NCBI GenBank assembly: GCA_016867175.1
Contig: VGKF01000021.1
Coordinates: 1-8,882 of the forward strand
Reading direction: 5' to 3'
Source of the DNA: Candidatus Omnitrophota bacterium
Lineage (GTDB): Bacteria; Omnitrophota; Gorgyraeia; Gygaellales; Profunditerraquicolaceae
DNA: 8,882 nucleotides
Each line of letters opens with the position of its first letter. Position 1 is the first letter of the stretch. Below the pieces are notes generated by a model that saw only the letters and a list, made by a program, of their open reading frames with translations, was not told where the DNA came from and did not search any database. Shown in pieces: positions 1 through 5,738 of this stretch. A program made the translations under genes and the position numbers.

Positions 1-1
1 C

Positions 2-1153
2 CGGGGCAGGACCCTGGAAGAAGACCTCAGGCACCGCGACTTTACCATAAACACCTTAGCCCTGGAATTAAAAGATTTATTCTTAACTAAAGATACACGG
101 GCTAAAGTTATTGATTCCTGCGCTGCTGTTAAAGATTTGAAGGCAAAGACAATCAGGATGGCCAGCCCCCAGGCCTTTGATGAGGACGCGCTGCGCATCC
201 TGCGCGCCTTTAGCCTCGCCGCTACCTTTGGTTTTAAGATAGAGCCAAGGACGTTGCAACTTATTAAATCCAAGGCAAAAAAATTATCGGATGTCTCTTT
301 GGAGCGTATACGCGATGAGTTATTTAAAATACTAGATGCGCGGGATTCGTTTAACTATATCTCGAAGATGGATAATCTGGGGGTTATTAAAGCGCTCTTG
401 CCGGAATTTAATATTATGCGCGGGGTTAAGCAGGGGCCCTATCATCACCTGGATGTCTGGAAACACACCTTAGAAACGCTTAAACAGTTGGACGGCTTAA
501 TCAGTCAGATGCGTTCTAGTAAAAGGATACAATCTTATTTAGCTGAACCTATCTGCGCCGAAAGGAGCAGGCGTAGCCTGGTTAAGCTGGGTGCCTTGTT
601 GCATGATATAGGTAAGCCTGCTGCCCTGCGCCGTAAAGGAGGCAAGACGATCTTTCACGGCCACGAGCGCATAGGCTCTGAGATAGTGCAAGATGTAGCC
701 CGGCGCCTTAAGCTTTCTAATGACGAAATTCAGGCCCTGAATAAAATGGTCTTCTGGCACCTAAGGCCGGGTTATCTTGCGGATACGGAAAAACCCACTC
801 CAAGAGCAGTTTTCCGGTATTTTCGCGATACTGCTCAGGAAGGCCTGAGCATACTTTTGCTTTCTATGGCTGACCAGAGGGCAACGCGCGGGCCGCTGAC
901 CTCTAGGGATTCAAGAGAGCAGCACGAAAGAGTGATTTCTAGATTAATTAAGGAATATTTCAAGAATAAAAAAGAAAAGAAATTAGTCAGGCTCTTAAAC
1001 GGAGATGAGCTTATAAAAAAGTTTAAGCTAGGGCCTTCCCCTTTAATCGGAAAGGTGCTCTCTGAGCTGGAAGAGTTACAGGCGATCGGCAGATTAAAAA
1101 ATAAAAAAGAGGCTTTAGAGGCGGCTAAAAGGATCATTAGTAATGAAAAATAA
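2..1153 (+). CDS. cca: CCA-adding enzyme / poly(A) polymerase family protein with HD domain (5' partial)
   Basis: C-terminal 383 residues of a class II tRNA nucleotidyltransferase, which adds or repairs the 3' CCA of tRNA; bacterial poly(A) polymerases are close relatives and cannot be excluded. The frame is open to the left edge, so the N-terminal catalytic motifs (G-G-x-V-R-D and the metal aspartates) lie outside the window. The first visible codons read TLEEDLRHRDFTIN, the family motif just after the catalytic core. DEDALRILRAF with GFKIE (about bases 179-245) matches the conserved helical region after it. An HD phosphohydrolase domain follows: HHLDVWKHTLETL, LLHDIGKP (HD pair at bases 602-607) and FHGHERIG. 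In the family the HD domain gives 2',3'-cyclic phosphodiesterase or phosphatase activity. A TTG at 137 is internal, not the start. The 3' end overlaps the dUTPase gene by 11 bases, suggesting co-translation. Confidence 0.88.
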   Translation, partial: RGRTLEEDLRHRDFTINTLALELKDLFLTKDTRAKVIDSCAAVKDLKAKTIRMASPQAFDEDALRILRAFSLAATFGFKIEPRTLQLIKSKAKKLSDVSLERIRDELFKILDARDSFNYISKMDNLGVIKALLPEFNIMRGVKQGPYHHLDVWKHTLETLKQLDGLISQMRSSKRIQSYLAEPICAERSRRSLVKLGALLHDIGKPAALRRKGGKTIFHGHERIGSEIVQDVARRLKLSNDEIQALNKMVFWHLRPGYLADTEKPTPRAVFRYFRDTAQEGLSILLLSMADQRATRGPLTSRDSREQHERVISRLIKEYFKNKKEKKLVRLLNGDELIKKFKLGPSPLIGKVLSELEELQAIGRLKNKKEALEAAKRIISNEK

Positions 1154-1673
1154 AGAGTTTGTGCTAAGTAGAGAGATTATCGAAGAGTTAATAAAAGAAA
1201 AGGGCCTGGTCAGCAATTTCATTGATTTAAAGACGCAGCTTACCCCAGGAGGATTTGACCTGACCGTAGCCAAGATTTTTTCTTTTAGCTCTGGCGGAGT
1301 CCTGGATTTCTCCAATAAAGAGAGGTCCTTACCAAAGGCTACAGAAGTTAAGCCTAAGAAGGTAAACAAGAAAGATAAATTTGGCTGGTGGAATTTAAAG
1401 AAAGGTTGCTACAAGGTAGTGACTAATGAAGTAGTCAGCCTGCCCAATGATTTAATGGCAATTGCCTTTTCGCGCAGTTCGCTTTTACGTATGGGGGTTT
1501 TTGCGCAGAATGCGGTTTGGGATGCGGGTTTCGAAGGAAAGAGTGAATTTATGCTTGTAGTTGAGAATACCTTTGGCCTTCGGCTCAAAGAGAATGCCAG
1601 GGTAGCGCAGCTAGTATTTTTAAGGACAGCAAAAACAAACAAGGGCTACCAGGGCATCTACAAAAACCTCTAG
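1143..1673 (+). CDS. dut: dUTPase of the dCTP deaminase-like fold (archaeal type)
   Basis: 176 residues, trimeric dUTPase/dCTP deaminase superfamily. It probably hydrolyses dUTP to dUMP and pyrophosphate, limiting uracil in DNA and supplying dUMP for thymidylate. Visible motifs are PGGFDL (35-40), the phosphate-binding FSRSSLLRMGV (109-119), the catalytic-region WDAGFEGK (126-133, Asp127) and C-terminal GYQGIY (168-173). In E. coli-type dCTP deaminases a catalytic Glu lies ten residues after the equivalent Asp; here that position is Met137, as I recall for archaeal dUTPases, so I favour dUTPase over deaminase. Annotation as dCTP deaminase would be a reasonable alternative. The start is ATG 1143 with a purine-rich SD (AAAGGA, about 1128-1133); it overlaps the upstream cca stop, so the pair is probably one transcript. 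Confidence 0.78.
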   Translation: MKNKEFVLSREIIEELIKEKGLVSNFIDLKTQLTPGGFDLTVAKIFSFSSGGVLDFSNKERSLPKATEVKPKKVNKKDKFGWWNLKKGCYKVVTNEVVSLPNDLMAIAFSRSSLLRMGVFAQNAVWDAGFEGKSEFMLVVENTFGLRLKENARVAQLVFLRTAKTNKGYQGIYKNL

Positions 1674-1677
1674 CCTC

Positions 1678-1764
1678 TAGGGACGGTTCTTAACCCAAAG
1701 CAAAAGTGTCCCCTTTCTATATGAGGATGGGGACAGTTTCAGTTCAATTTCAGAACCGTCCCTA
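1678..1764. repeat. 87-base imperfect palindromic REP-like element, full copy
   Basis: Two 35-base arms (1679-1713 and 1729-1763) are inverted repeats with 26 of 35 positions matching, around a 15-base centre. The outermost 13 bases (1678-1690 with 1752-1764) pair perfectly: TAGGGACGGTTCT against AGAACCGTCCCTA. The inner ends, AAAGTGTCCCC and GGGGACAGTTT, pair almost perfectly. The element fills nearly all of the gap between the dUTPase stop and the macro-Nudix start. A related single arm is at 6833-6867. Its form resembles REP elements mobilised by RAYT/Y1 transposases, but no transposase is present here. Transcribed, it would form a long hairpin and could stop or slow transcription between the two operons; there is no clear U tract. 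Confidence 0.75.
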
Positions 1765-1778
1765 AATAGGGAGATAGA

Positions 1779-2747
1779 ATGTTTATAAAGGATACCAGAA
1801 TTAAATTAGTTAAGGCCGATATAACCGAATTAAAGGTAGAGGCAATAGTCAACGCTGCCAATAACCGCCTGGAGATGGGCGGGGGTGTAGCAGGCGCAAT
1901 AAAGAGGAAGGGTGGCAATATAATAGAGGAAGAGGCAATGGCGCTCGGCCCGATCAAGATTGGAGAGGCAGTAGCTACCTCTGCGGGAAAGCTCCCTGCT
2001 AAATATGTGATCCATGCCGCTACTATGGGCATGCCTGCCTGCCGGCAGGCAGGGAATTTTAAAACTGATGAATTTAAAGTTAGAGATTCTGCTAAAAACA
2101 GTCTACTACTAGCAGAGGAACTGAAGATAAGGTCTATAGCATTCCCTGCCTTAGGTTGTGGAGTAGGAGGTTTTCCTCTTTTAGCAGCAGCTAAGATTAT
2201 CTCACAGGAGATACTCAAGCACCTGCGTGAGAATAAATCTAGCTTAAGAGAAATTATCTTCTGTTTGTATGATGAAGAGGCTCATCGGGTTTTTAAGAAG
2301 GGCGCACTTGGCTACTTAGAATATGTTACACATAAACTCCAGGCAGGCCCTTTTATTACTGTAGATGCAATTATAGAGATAAACGATGGGATAGTTATCA
2401 TCGAGAGGAGCAATCCTCCTTTTGGCTGGGCCCTACCAGGAGGTTTTGTAGATTATGGAGAAAGCCTGGAGCAGGCAGTAGCAAGAGAAGCAAAAGAGGA
2501 GACCGGGCTTGATTTAGAAGAGGTAAGACAATTCCACACTTATTCTGTGCCTAACCGCGATCCACGCTTCCATACTATAGGCACGGTATTTATCGGCCAG
2601 GCCAAAGGTAGACCTAAGGCAGGAGATGATGCTAAGGACCTTCGGGTAGTTAAGTTAAGCGAGATTAATAAAATCAACTTCGCCTTTGACCATAAAAAAA
2701 TCATCCAGGATTATATTAAATATAAAGCAGGCAAAGACCCCTTTTAA
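1779..2747 (+). CDS. Macrodomain-Nudix fusion protein (ADP-ribose metabolism)
   Basis: 322 residues in two domains. Residues 1-175 form a macrodomain of the MacroD/AF1521 type: VNAANNRLEMGGGVAGAI (24-41) holds the ADP-ribose-binding Asn and glycine loop, and FPALGCGVGGFP (122-133) is the second phosphate-binding loop. Residues 190-315 form a Nudix hydrolase with an intact box at 222-244 (G-x5-E-x7-R-E-A-K-E-E-T-G-L). Macrodomains bind or remove ADP-ribose adducts, including O-acetyl-ADP-ribose; Nudix enzymes of this kind often split ADP-ribose to AMP and ribose 5-phosphate, so one chain could do both steps. That coupling is inferred. Residues 86-92 (PACRQAG) come from a palindromic insert. 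The start ATG has an SD (AGGGAG, 1768-1773) five bases upstream. The stop shares one base with the next start, so the two genes are likely translationally coupled. Confidence 0.92.
   Translation: MFIKDTRIKLVKADITELKVEAIVNAANNRLEMGGGVAGAIKRKGGNIIEEEAMALGPIKIGEAVATSAGKLPAKYVIHAATMGMPACRQAGNFKTDEFKVRDSAKNSLLLAEELKIRSIAFPALGCGVGGFPLLAAAKIISQEILKHLRENKSSLREIIFCLYDEEAHRVFKKGALGYLEYVTHKLQAGPFITVDAIIEINDGIVIIERSNPPFGWALPGGFVDYGESLEQAVAREAKEETGLDLEEVRQFHTYSVPNRDPRFHTIGTVFIGQAKGRPKAGDDAKDLRVVKLSEINKINFAFDHKKIIQDYIKYKAGKDPF
2034..2053. repeat. Perfect 20-bp palindrome inserted in frame in the macrodomain gene
   Basis: The two halves are CCTGCCTGCC and GGCAGGCAGG, a perfect palindrome with no spacer. 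It encodes PACRQAG in the reading frame of the macrodomain, between the conserved KYVIHAATMG strand and NFKTDEF, where relatives I recall run straight through. The GC content is well above the flanking sequence. I recall the same peptide in proteins of uncultured bacteria, but could not check this. It looks like a small mobile palindromic unit that settled in a surface loop. Confidence 0.75.
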
Positions 2748-3178
2748 TGCCCTTCCTATCATACCTAAAATTTATTAGCCTATTTTTGCTTGCCGGCTGT
2801 TTATGCTCATGCAACAAAGAGCCGATTAAGAAAGTCTGCCTGGGTGGAACCTGCATAATGGCAGAGGTTGCAGATTCAGGTCCGAAAAGGCAGCAGGGCC
2901 TGATGTTTAGAAAAAGCCTATCAGACAACGAGGGGATGCTTTTTATTTTTGACGAAGAAGGACAGCATGCCTTCTGGATGCAGAATATGCTTATCAGTCT
3001 GGATATTATCTGGATTAACCAGGAAAAAATAATAGTAGATATCATAACAAATACGCCTCCTTGCAATGACGCCTGCAACATCATGGTCCCCCGCTCTAAA
3101 GCTAAATACGTGCTGGAAGTCCGCTCTGGTTTTGTCCAGAAACATAATATTAAAATAGGCCAAAAAGCGATTTTTTAA
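2747..3178 (+). CDS. DUF192 family lipoprotein
   Basis: 143 residues. The N-terminus is a short lipoprotein signal: a hydrophobic stretch and LLAGC with candidate lipidated Cys18, so the mature protein is probably membrane-anchored outside the cytoplasm. The rest matches DUF192: RQQGLMFRKSL (48-58), GMLFIF (63-68), the hallmark FWMQNMLISLDIIWI (76-90), and AKYVLEVRSGF (119-129). DUF192 proteins are small, mostly secreted beta-rich proteins of no established biochemical role. Additional Cys pairs (31/36 and 106/110) could form disulfides. No good SD is seen; the start overlaps the macro-Nudix stop by one base (TAATG), which suggests reinitiation by the upstream ribosome. The family call is firm, the function unknown. 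Confidence 0.87.
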   Translation: MPFLSYLKFISLFLLAGCLCSCNKEPIKKVCLGGTCIMAEVADSGPKRQQGLMFRKSLSDNEGMLFIFDEEGQHAFWMQNMLISLDIIWINQEKIIVDIITNTPPCNDACNIMVPRSKAKYVLEVRSGFVQKHNIKIGQKAIF

Positions 3179-3183
3179 CCCAT

Positions 3184-3205
3184 TTTTTTAAAGCGCTTTA
3201 AAAAA
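3184..3205. repeat. Perfect 22-bp AT-rich palindrome after the DUF192 gene
   Basis: TTTTTTAAAGC followed directly by its reverse complement, five bases after the DUF192 stop. AACCC at 3177-3181 can also pair with GGGTT at 3216-3220, giving a larger outer stem. It could end transcription of the macro-Nudix/DUF192 operon, although the usual U tract after a GC-rich stem is missing, or it could be a binding site for a dimeric protein. It lies 14 bases upstream of the -35 box of the predicted small-RNA promoter. Confidence 0.5.
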
Positions 3206-3218
3206 GTTTGATTTCGGG

Positions 3219-3247
3219 TTGAAATTTAGAATATAAAAAGTTATATT
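3219..3247 (+). promoter_or_regulatory. Sigma70-type promoter of the candidate small RNA
   Basis: The -35 box TTGAAA (3219-3224) and -10 box TATATT (3242-3247) are separated by an ideal 17 bases, in an AT-rich stretch. Transcription should begin near 3254. No protein start codon with an SD follows; a structured segment and an intrinsic terminator follow instead. Confidence 0.5.
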
Positions 3248-3253
3248 TTAATT

Positions 3254-3360
3254 GATATTGAGTATATGCCTTAACGATAAAGCTAAGGATCTCTAAGGGG
3301 AGCTTGGTTTCCTCGTAGGAGATAAGACCGAGGCGCTAAAGTTGTGGCGACTCGGTTTTT
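3254..3360 (+). ncRNA. Candidate ~107-nt small RNA or attenuated leader, family not recognised
   Basis: The segment between a good promoter and an intrinsic terminator has no SD-preceded open frame and two predicted hairpins. Hairpin 1 (3289-3323) pairs ATCTC with GAGAT, and inside it AGGGGA with UUUCCU around a six-base loop. Hairpin 2 (3327-3356) is the terminator stem. CCTCG at 3311-3315 can instead pair with CGAGG at 3329-3333, which would break both hairpins, so the RNA could switch between terminating and reading through. I compared it from memory with GEMM/c-di-GMP, yybP-ykoY, M-box, glycine, THF, preQ1 and 6S RNAs and found no convincing match. It could be a stand-alone sRNA or the leader of the start-less frame downstream. 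All structures were drawn by eye. Confidence 0.45.
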
Positions 3361-3361
3361 G
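3327..3361 (+). terminator. Intrinsic terminator of the candidate small RNA
   Basis: The stem ACCGAG (3327-3332) pairs with CTCGGT (3351-3356), continues with CGC/GCG inside, and is followed by a run of five T (3356-3360), then G and three more T. This is a canonical rho-independent layout on the + strand. Confidence 0.6.
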
Positions 3362-3368
3362 TTTATAA

Positions 3369-3665
3369 ACCAGAAATGATAACCCTATTACTACCTTTGG
3401 CGGATACTATGAATATCAGGGCGAGATTGCTGAGGGGGCACAGATAACGGTTTTAGAGGCAACAGAAAATATCGCCATTTCTAGTTTTAATGATGCCCCG
3501 GAAGGCGTATCGATACCTGTTATTGTAATGGGCTGCGCACAGTATAAAGTACAATTTGCAGACGGTACTATCGGATATTTAACAGAATACAACCCCCGTA
3601 GTTTTTTAGGCGGGATAGTAACTTTCTTTAGCGTTGGGCCGGCTGTATCTGAAGCACAGCCGTAA
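3369..3665 (+). pseudogene. Start-less 98-codon open frame, probable 3' remnant of a gene
   Basis: Open from just after an in-frame TAA (3366-3368) to TAA at 3663-3665. No ATG, GTG or TTG lies near its 5' end; the first in-frame ATG is deep inside. The translation looks protein-like: it begins with RNDNPITTFGGYYEYQ, continues with a beta-rich stretch containing GEIAEGAQITVLEAT, YKVQFADGTIGYLTEYNP and FLGG, and ends in SEAQP. I do not recognise the family. A short ATG frame starts at 3376 in another phase, so a single frameshift could have separated the start from the body. The alternatives are a C-terminal fragment left by deletion, or a non-standard start such as ATT at 3387. It lies directly after the candidate RNA's terminator, so that RNA may once have been its leader. 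Confidence 0.45.
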
Positions 3666-3689
3666 TAGGTAAGTATAAATAATACGGTG

Positions 3690-3724
3690 AGGCTGCTTGG
3701 CAGGAGGATAGGCAGCCTTTTTTG
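3690..3724 (+). terminator. Intrinsic terminator after the gene remnant
   Basis: AGGCTGC (3690-3696) pairs with GCAGCCT (3712-3718) around a 15-base loop, and six T (3718-3723) follow. It sits 25 bases after the remnant's stop and faces the convergent helicase gene, so it would protect that gene from antisense transcription. A functional terminator here suggests the remnant was once a real transcription unit. Confidence 0.65.
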
Positions 3725-3731
3725 TGCTTTT

Positions 3732-3791
3732 GCGGCCAGTGGCCGCTCGAGTATTTCATTTGAGAGGCCGCGGCGGTTGCAGCCCCCGCGG
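3732..3791. repeat. GC-rich palindromes downstream of the helicase gene
   Basis: GCGGCCA (3732-3738) and TGGCCGC (3740-3746) form a perfect inverted repeat around one base. CCGCGG occurs at 3768-3773 and again at 3786-3791; being palindromic, the two copies can pair. The stretch is much richer in GC than its surroundings and separates the convergent remnant and helicase genes. On the helicase (-) strand no T run follows either hairpin, so neither is a standard intrinsic terminator. Confidence 0.5.
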
Positions 3792-3799
3792 AGATTAAT

Positions 3800-5677
3800 T
3801 TACCCTTCCCGCAGCTGCTTCTCCGCATCCACAATATCGCGGTTGATTACCCGGATAGCCTCGCGGGTCCTTTCCTTAATGATATAAGAGGCAGCAGGGG
3901 ATTTGGAGATTTCTCTTAAGATTTGCACGCTCATACGGAAGTAACGCACGATCTCGCCTTCATCCGTATCTGTATATTTAAGTATCTTATCAAAACTGGT
4001 GCCGCGCAGCCAAGCCTCCATGCAGCTACTCAGGTGAAAATAAGGAGGCTTGCTAAAAGAATAGACGCGGTGATTGGTCTCATTCTGTTTTATCCTGGCA
4101 TAGATCACTTCCGAAAGCCTTCTTATTTTGCGGCTAGATTTAGACTGGGTCAGTATATGCTGGTTTTTACGCGGCTCAAAGACTATTGCTGCGGCAATGA
4201 TACCTAAGCCAAACTCATCCAGCTGCTCAAGTATCTTGGCATCGTAAAGCTCAGCTAGGATCAATTCATAACTATATGCTGCCCTGGCAAATTCCCCTTT
4301 TGGCGTTAAATCGCCTTCTTCTATATATCCTGAGTCTTTAAGTAGCTGTAGCTTTGCTTCAATAAGCCTGAGCGCATCGCGCTGCTCGTTTTTCCTGGAT
4401 TGGAAATAATGTAAAGAGAGCGGATAGATATCATAAAGTTCATCTTTATATTTTTGATATAAACTCAATATCGTGGCATAAGAGGTATTAAATTGGCTCC
4501 TGACTTCTTCGGGTTGTCCGTAGATAGTGCGGTTGATTTCTTCATAGCTGATCCTACGCGGATTAATACGACAGTAGACAAAGCCTTCTTTATCCATGCC
4601 GCGCCGGCCAGCACGGCCAGCCATCTGGTAGAAATCCCTAGTCTTTAGATTCCTCATATAGCGGCCGTAGAATTTCCTTAAGTCATCAAAGATTACCGAG
4701 CGGCTGGGCATATTTATCCCCAGGGCAAAGGTCTCAGTGGTAAAGATAACCTTTAAGAGCTTGCTGGTGAATAGCCGTTCAATAACTTCTTTTAAGGTAG
4801 GCAGCATCCCGGCGTGGTGGTAGGCAATCCCTCTTTGGATAAGCGCATACATCTCTTGCGCCGTACGGTCCTCTTTTAAATCAAAACGCAGGCACAAATC
4901 ATCGTAAAGTGAGGTTATCTGGGCTTTTTCTTTATTAGTAAGGAAATTATAGCCGTATAATTCCTGGGCCAGATCTTCAGCGCGCCTCCTGCCGAAGACA
5001 AAGTAGATGCAGGGTAGGCCTTCGTTCTGGCGGATATAATTTATCAGGCCGGAGATCCTATTTGCGCGGCCCAGGCCCATTCTTTTTAATTTATTGATAT
5101 TATCCAGCACTTCGTTTTGATATTGGAACAAGAAATGCAAAGGCACCGGCCTTTTTTCCTCAATGACAGTCTTGACTGGCTTCTCGTGAATTTTAGAGAC
5201 CCACTCTGCCAGCTGTTTGATATTGGGTATGGTAGCGGAGAGGCAGAGGATATTCATGTGGCGGGGCAAAAAGATCAGTGACTCCTCCCAGACTGTGCCG
5301 CGTTCAGGGTTATCTATGTAATGCACTTCATCAAAGATAACCCAGGAATATTGTTCTAGGCTCCCCGGCTCATCCAGGATTTTATTGCGGAAGATCTCCG
5401 TGGTCATGATCAGTACCGGCGCATCCGGGTTTAATGATACATCTCCGGTAAGTATGCCTATGGCATCTGTGTATTCTTTCTGGAAGTCGCGGAATTTCTG
5501 GTTAGAGAGCGCTTTGATGGGAGCAGTATAGATGACGCGCTCACCGCTTTTTAGGGAATTTGAGATTACATGTTCGGCAATGGCGGTCTTGCCTGCGCCA
5601 GTAGGCGCTGAGACTATTACGGAGAGGCCCTGGTTTATATAATCAATAGCCTCTTGCTGGAAGGGATCATAACGCAT
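3800..5677 (-). CDS. Ski2/Mtr4-like superfamily 2 RNA helicase with DSHCT domain
   Basis: ATP-dependent 3'-5' RNA helicase of the Ski2/Mtr4/HelY group, about 625 residues. Numbered from the upstream ATG at 5728, motifs are I APTGAGKT (41-48), Ia TAPIKALSNQK (68-77), II DEVHY (133-137), III LSATIPN (163-169), V TTETFALGINMPSRS (330-344) and VI QMAGRAGRRG (368-377). After a winged-helix-like region, residues about 465-610 resemble the DSHCT domain of Mtr4/Ski2 (SYELILAELY, then WLRGTSF and EGEIVRYFRM). The long arch insertion of eukaryotic Mtr4 is absent. I place the start at ATG 5677, 17 residues in: MRYDPFQQEAI fits the family N-terminus, and a TATAAT box lies seven bases before it, implying a leaderless transcript. 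Starting at 5728 would put the neighbour's promoter inside this gene. Eukaryotic relatives feed RNA to the exosome; the bacterial role is less defined. Confidence 0.9.
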   Translation of the reverse strand: MRYDPFQQEAIDYINQGLSVIVSAPTGAGKTAIAEHVISNSLKSGERVIYTAPIKALSNQKFRDFQKEYTDAIGILTGDVSLNPDAPVLIMTTEIFRNKILDEPGSLEQYSWVIFDEVHYIDNPERGTVWEESLIFLPRHMNILCLSATIPNIKQLAEWVSKIHEKPVKTVIEEKRPVPLHFLFQYQNEVLDNINKLKRMGLGRANRISGLINYIRQNEGLPCIYFVFGRRRAEDLAQELYGYNFLTNKEKAQITSLYDDLCLRFDLKEDRTAQEMYALIQRGIAYHHAGMLPTLKEVIERLFTSKLLKVIFTTETFALGINMPSRSVIFDDLRKFYGRYMRNLKTRDFYQMAGRAGRRGMDKEGFVYCRINPRRISYEEINRTIYGQPEEVRSQFNTSYATILSLYQKYKDELYDIYPLSLHYFQSRKNEQRDALRLIEAKLQLLKDSGYIEEGDLTPKGEFARAAYSYELILAELYDAKILEQLDEFGLGIIAAAIVFEPRKNQHILTQSKSSRKIRRLSEVIYARIKQNETNHRVYSFSKPPYFHLSSCMEAWLRGTSFDKILKYTDTDEGEIVRYFRMSVQILREISKSPAASYIIKERTREAIRVINRDIVDAEKQLREG

Positions 5678-5683
5678 AAAGGT

Positions 5684-5713
5684 ATTATAATCTAAAATTA
5701 TTGATTTATCTAA
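5684..5713 (-). promoter_or_regulatory. Promoter of the helicase gene (leaderless start)
   Basis: On the - strand TATAAT occupies 5689-5684, and a weak -35-like TTAGAT lies at 5713-5708 with an 18-base spacer. The start codon A (5677) is the seventh base after the -10 box, where transcription would begin, and no SD precedes it. The promoter is interleaved with the + strand promoter for the DUF3786 gene. Confidence 0.5.
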
Positions 5714-5729
5714 TAAAAAAGAATACAAT
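5701..5729 (+). promoter_or_regulatory. Promoter of the DUF3786-thermonuclease pair
   Basis: The -35 box TTGATT (5701-5706) and -10 box TACAAT (5724-5729) are separated by 17 bases. Transcription should begin at about 5735-5739, so the mRNA has zero to four bases before the ATG at 5739 and no SD. Its -35 box sits inside the spacer of the divergent helicase promoter, and the helicase -35 box sits inside its own spacer; the two promoters should compete for polymerase. Confidence 0.55.
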
Positions 5730-5738
5730 GTAATATTA

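Noticed and set aside
549..582. CAERSRRS-coding stretch with a near-complementary CTGCGCC/GGCGTAG pair inside the CCA enzyme, considered as another palindromic in-frame insert
   Set aside because: The pairing is only 6 of 7, and relatives as I remember them have a segment of the same length here (EPI followed by about eight residues, then LLKL), so there is no sign of added residues.
539..1369. Long antisense frames opposite cca and dut
   Set aside because: They are shadows of strongly supported genes, with no recognisable domain or ribosome binding site.
1779..3178. Macro-Nudix plus DUF192 as a toxin-antitoxin or anti-phage module
   Set aside because: No ADP-ribosyltransferase or other toxin-like gene is adjacent, and the DUF192 protein is a predicted lipoprotein outside the cytoplasm.
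3254..3360. Known riboswitch classes (c-di-GMP/GEMM, Mn2+ yybP-ykoY, M-box) for the structured RNA
   Set aside because: The conserved core bases of these classes, as I remember them, are not present in the right order; similarity is limited to short A/G-rich strings.
3327..3361. Resemblance of the small-RNA terminator (ACCGAG...CTCGGT) to the 3' hairpin of a tracrRNA
   Set aside because: No CRISPR repeats, Cas genes or anti-repeat are present; a G+C stem with a T run is the general form of an intrinsic terminator.
3734..3887. Short open frames on both strands across the GC-rich stretch 3628-3887
   Set aside because: They overlap the real helicase 3' end or the terminator, and have arginine/serine-rich, non-protein-like composition and no SD.
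5678..5728. Seventeen additional N-terminal residues of the helicase from ATG 5728
   Set aside because: They match nothing expected before DPFQ, would include the opposite gene's promoter, and lie upstream of a TATAAT placed seven bases before ATG 5677.
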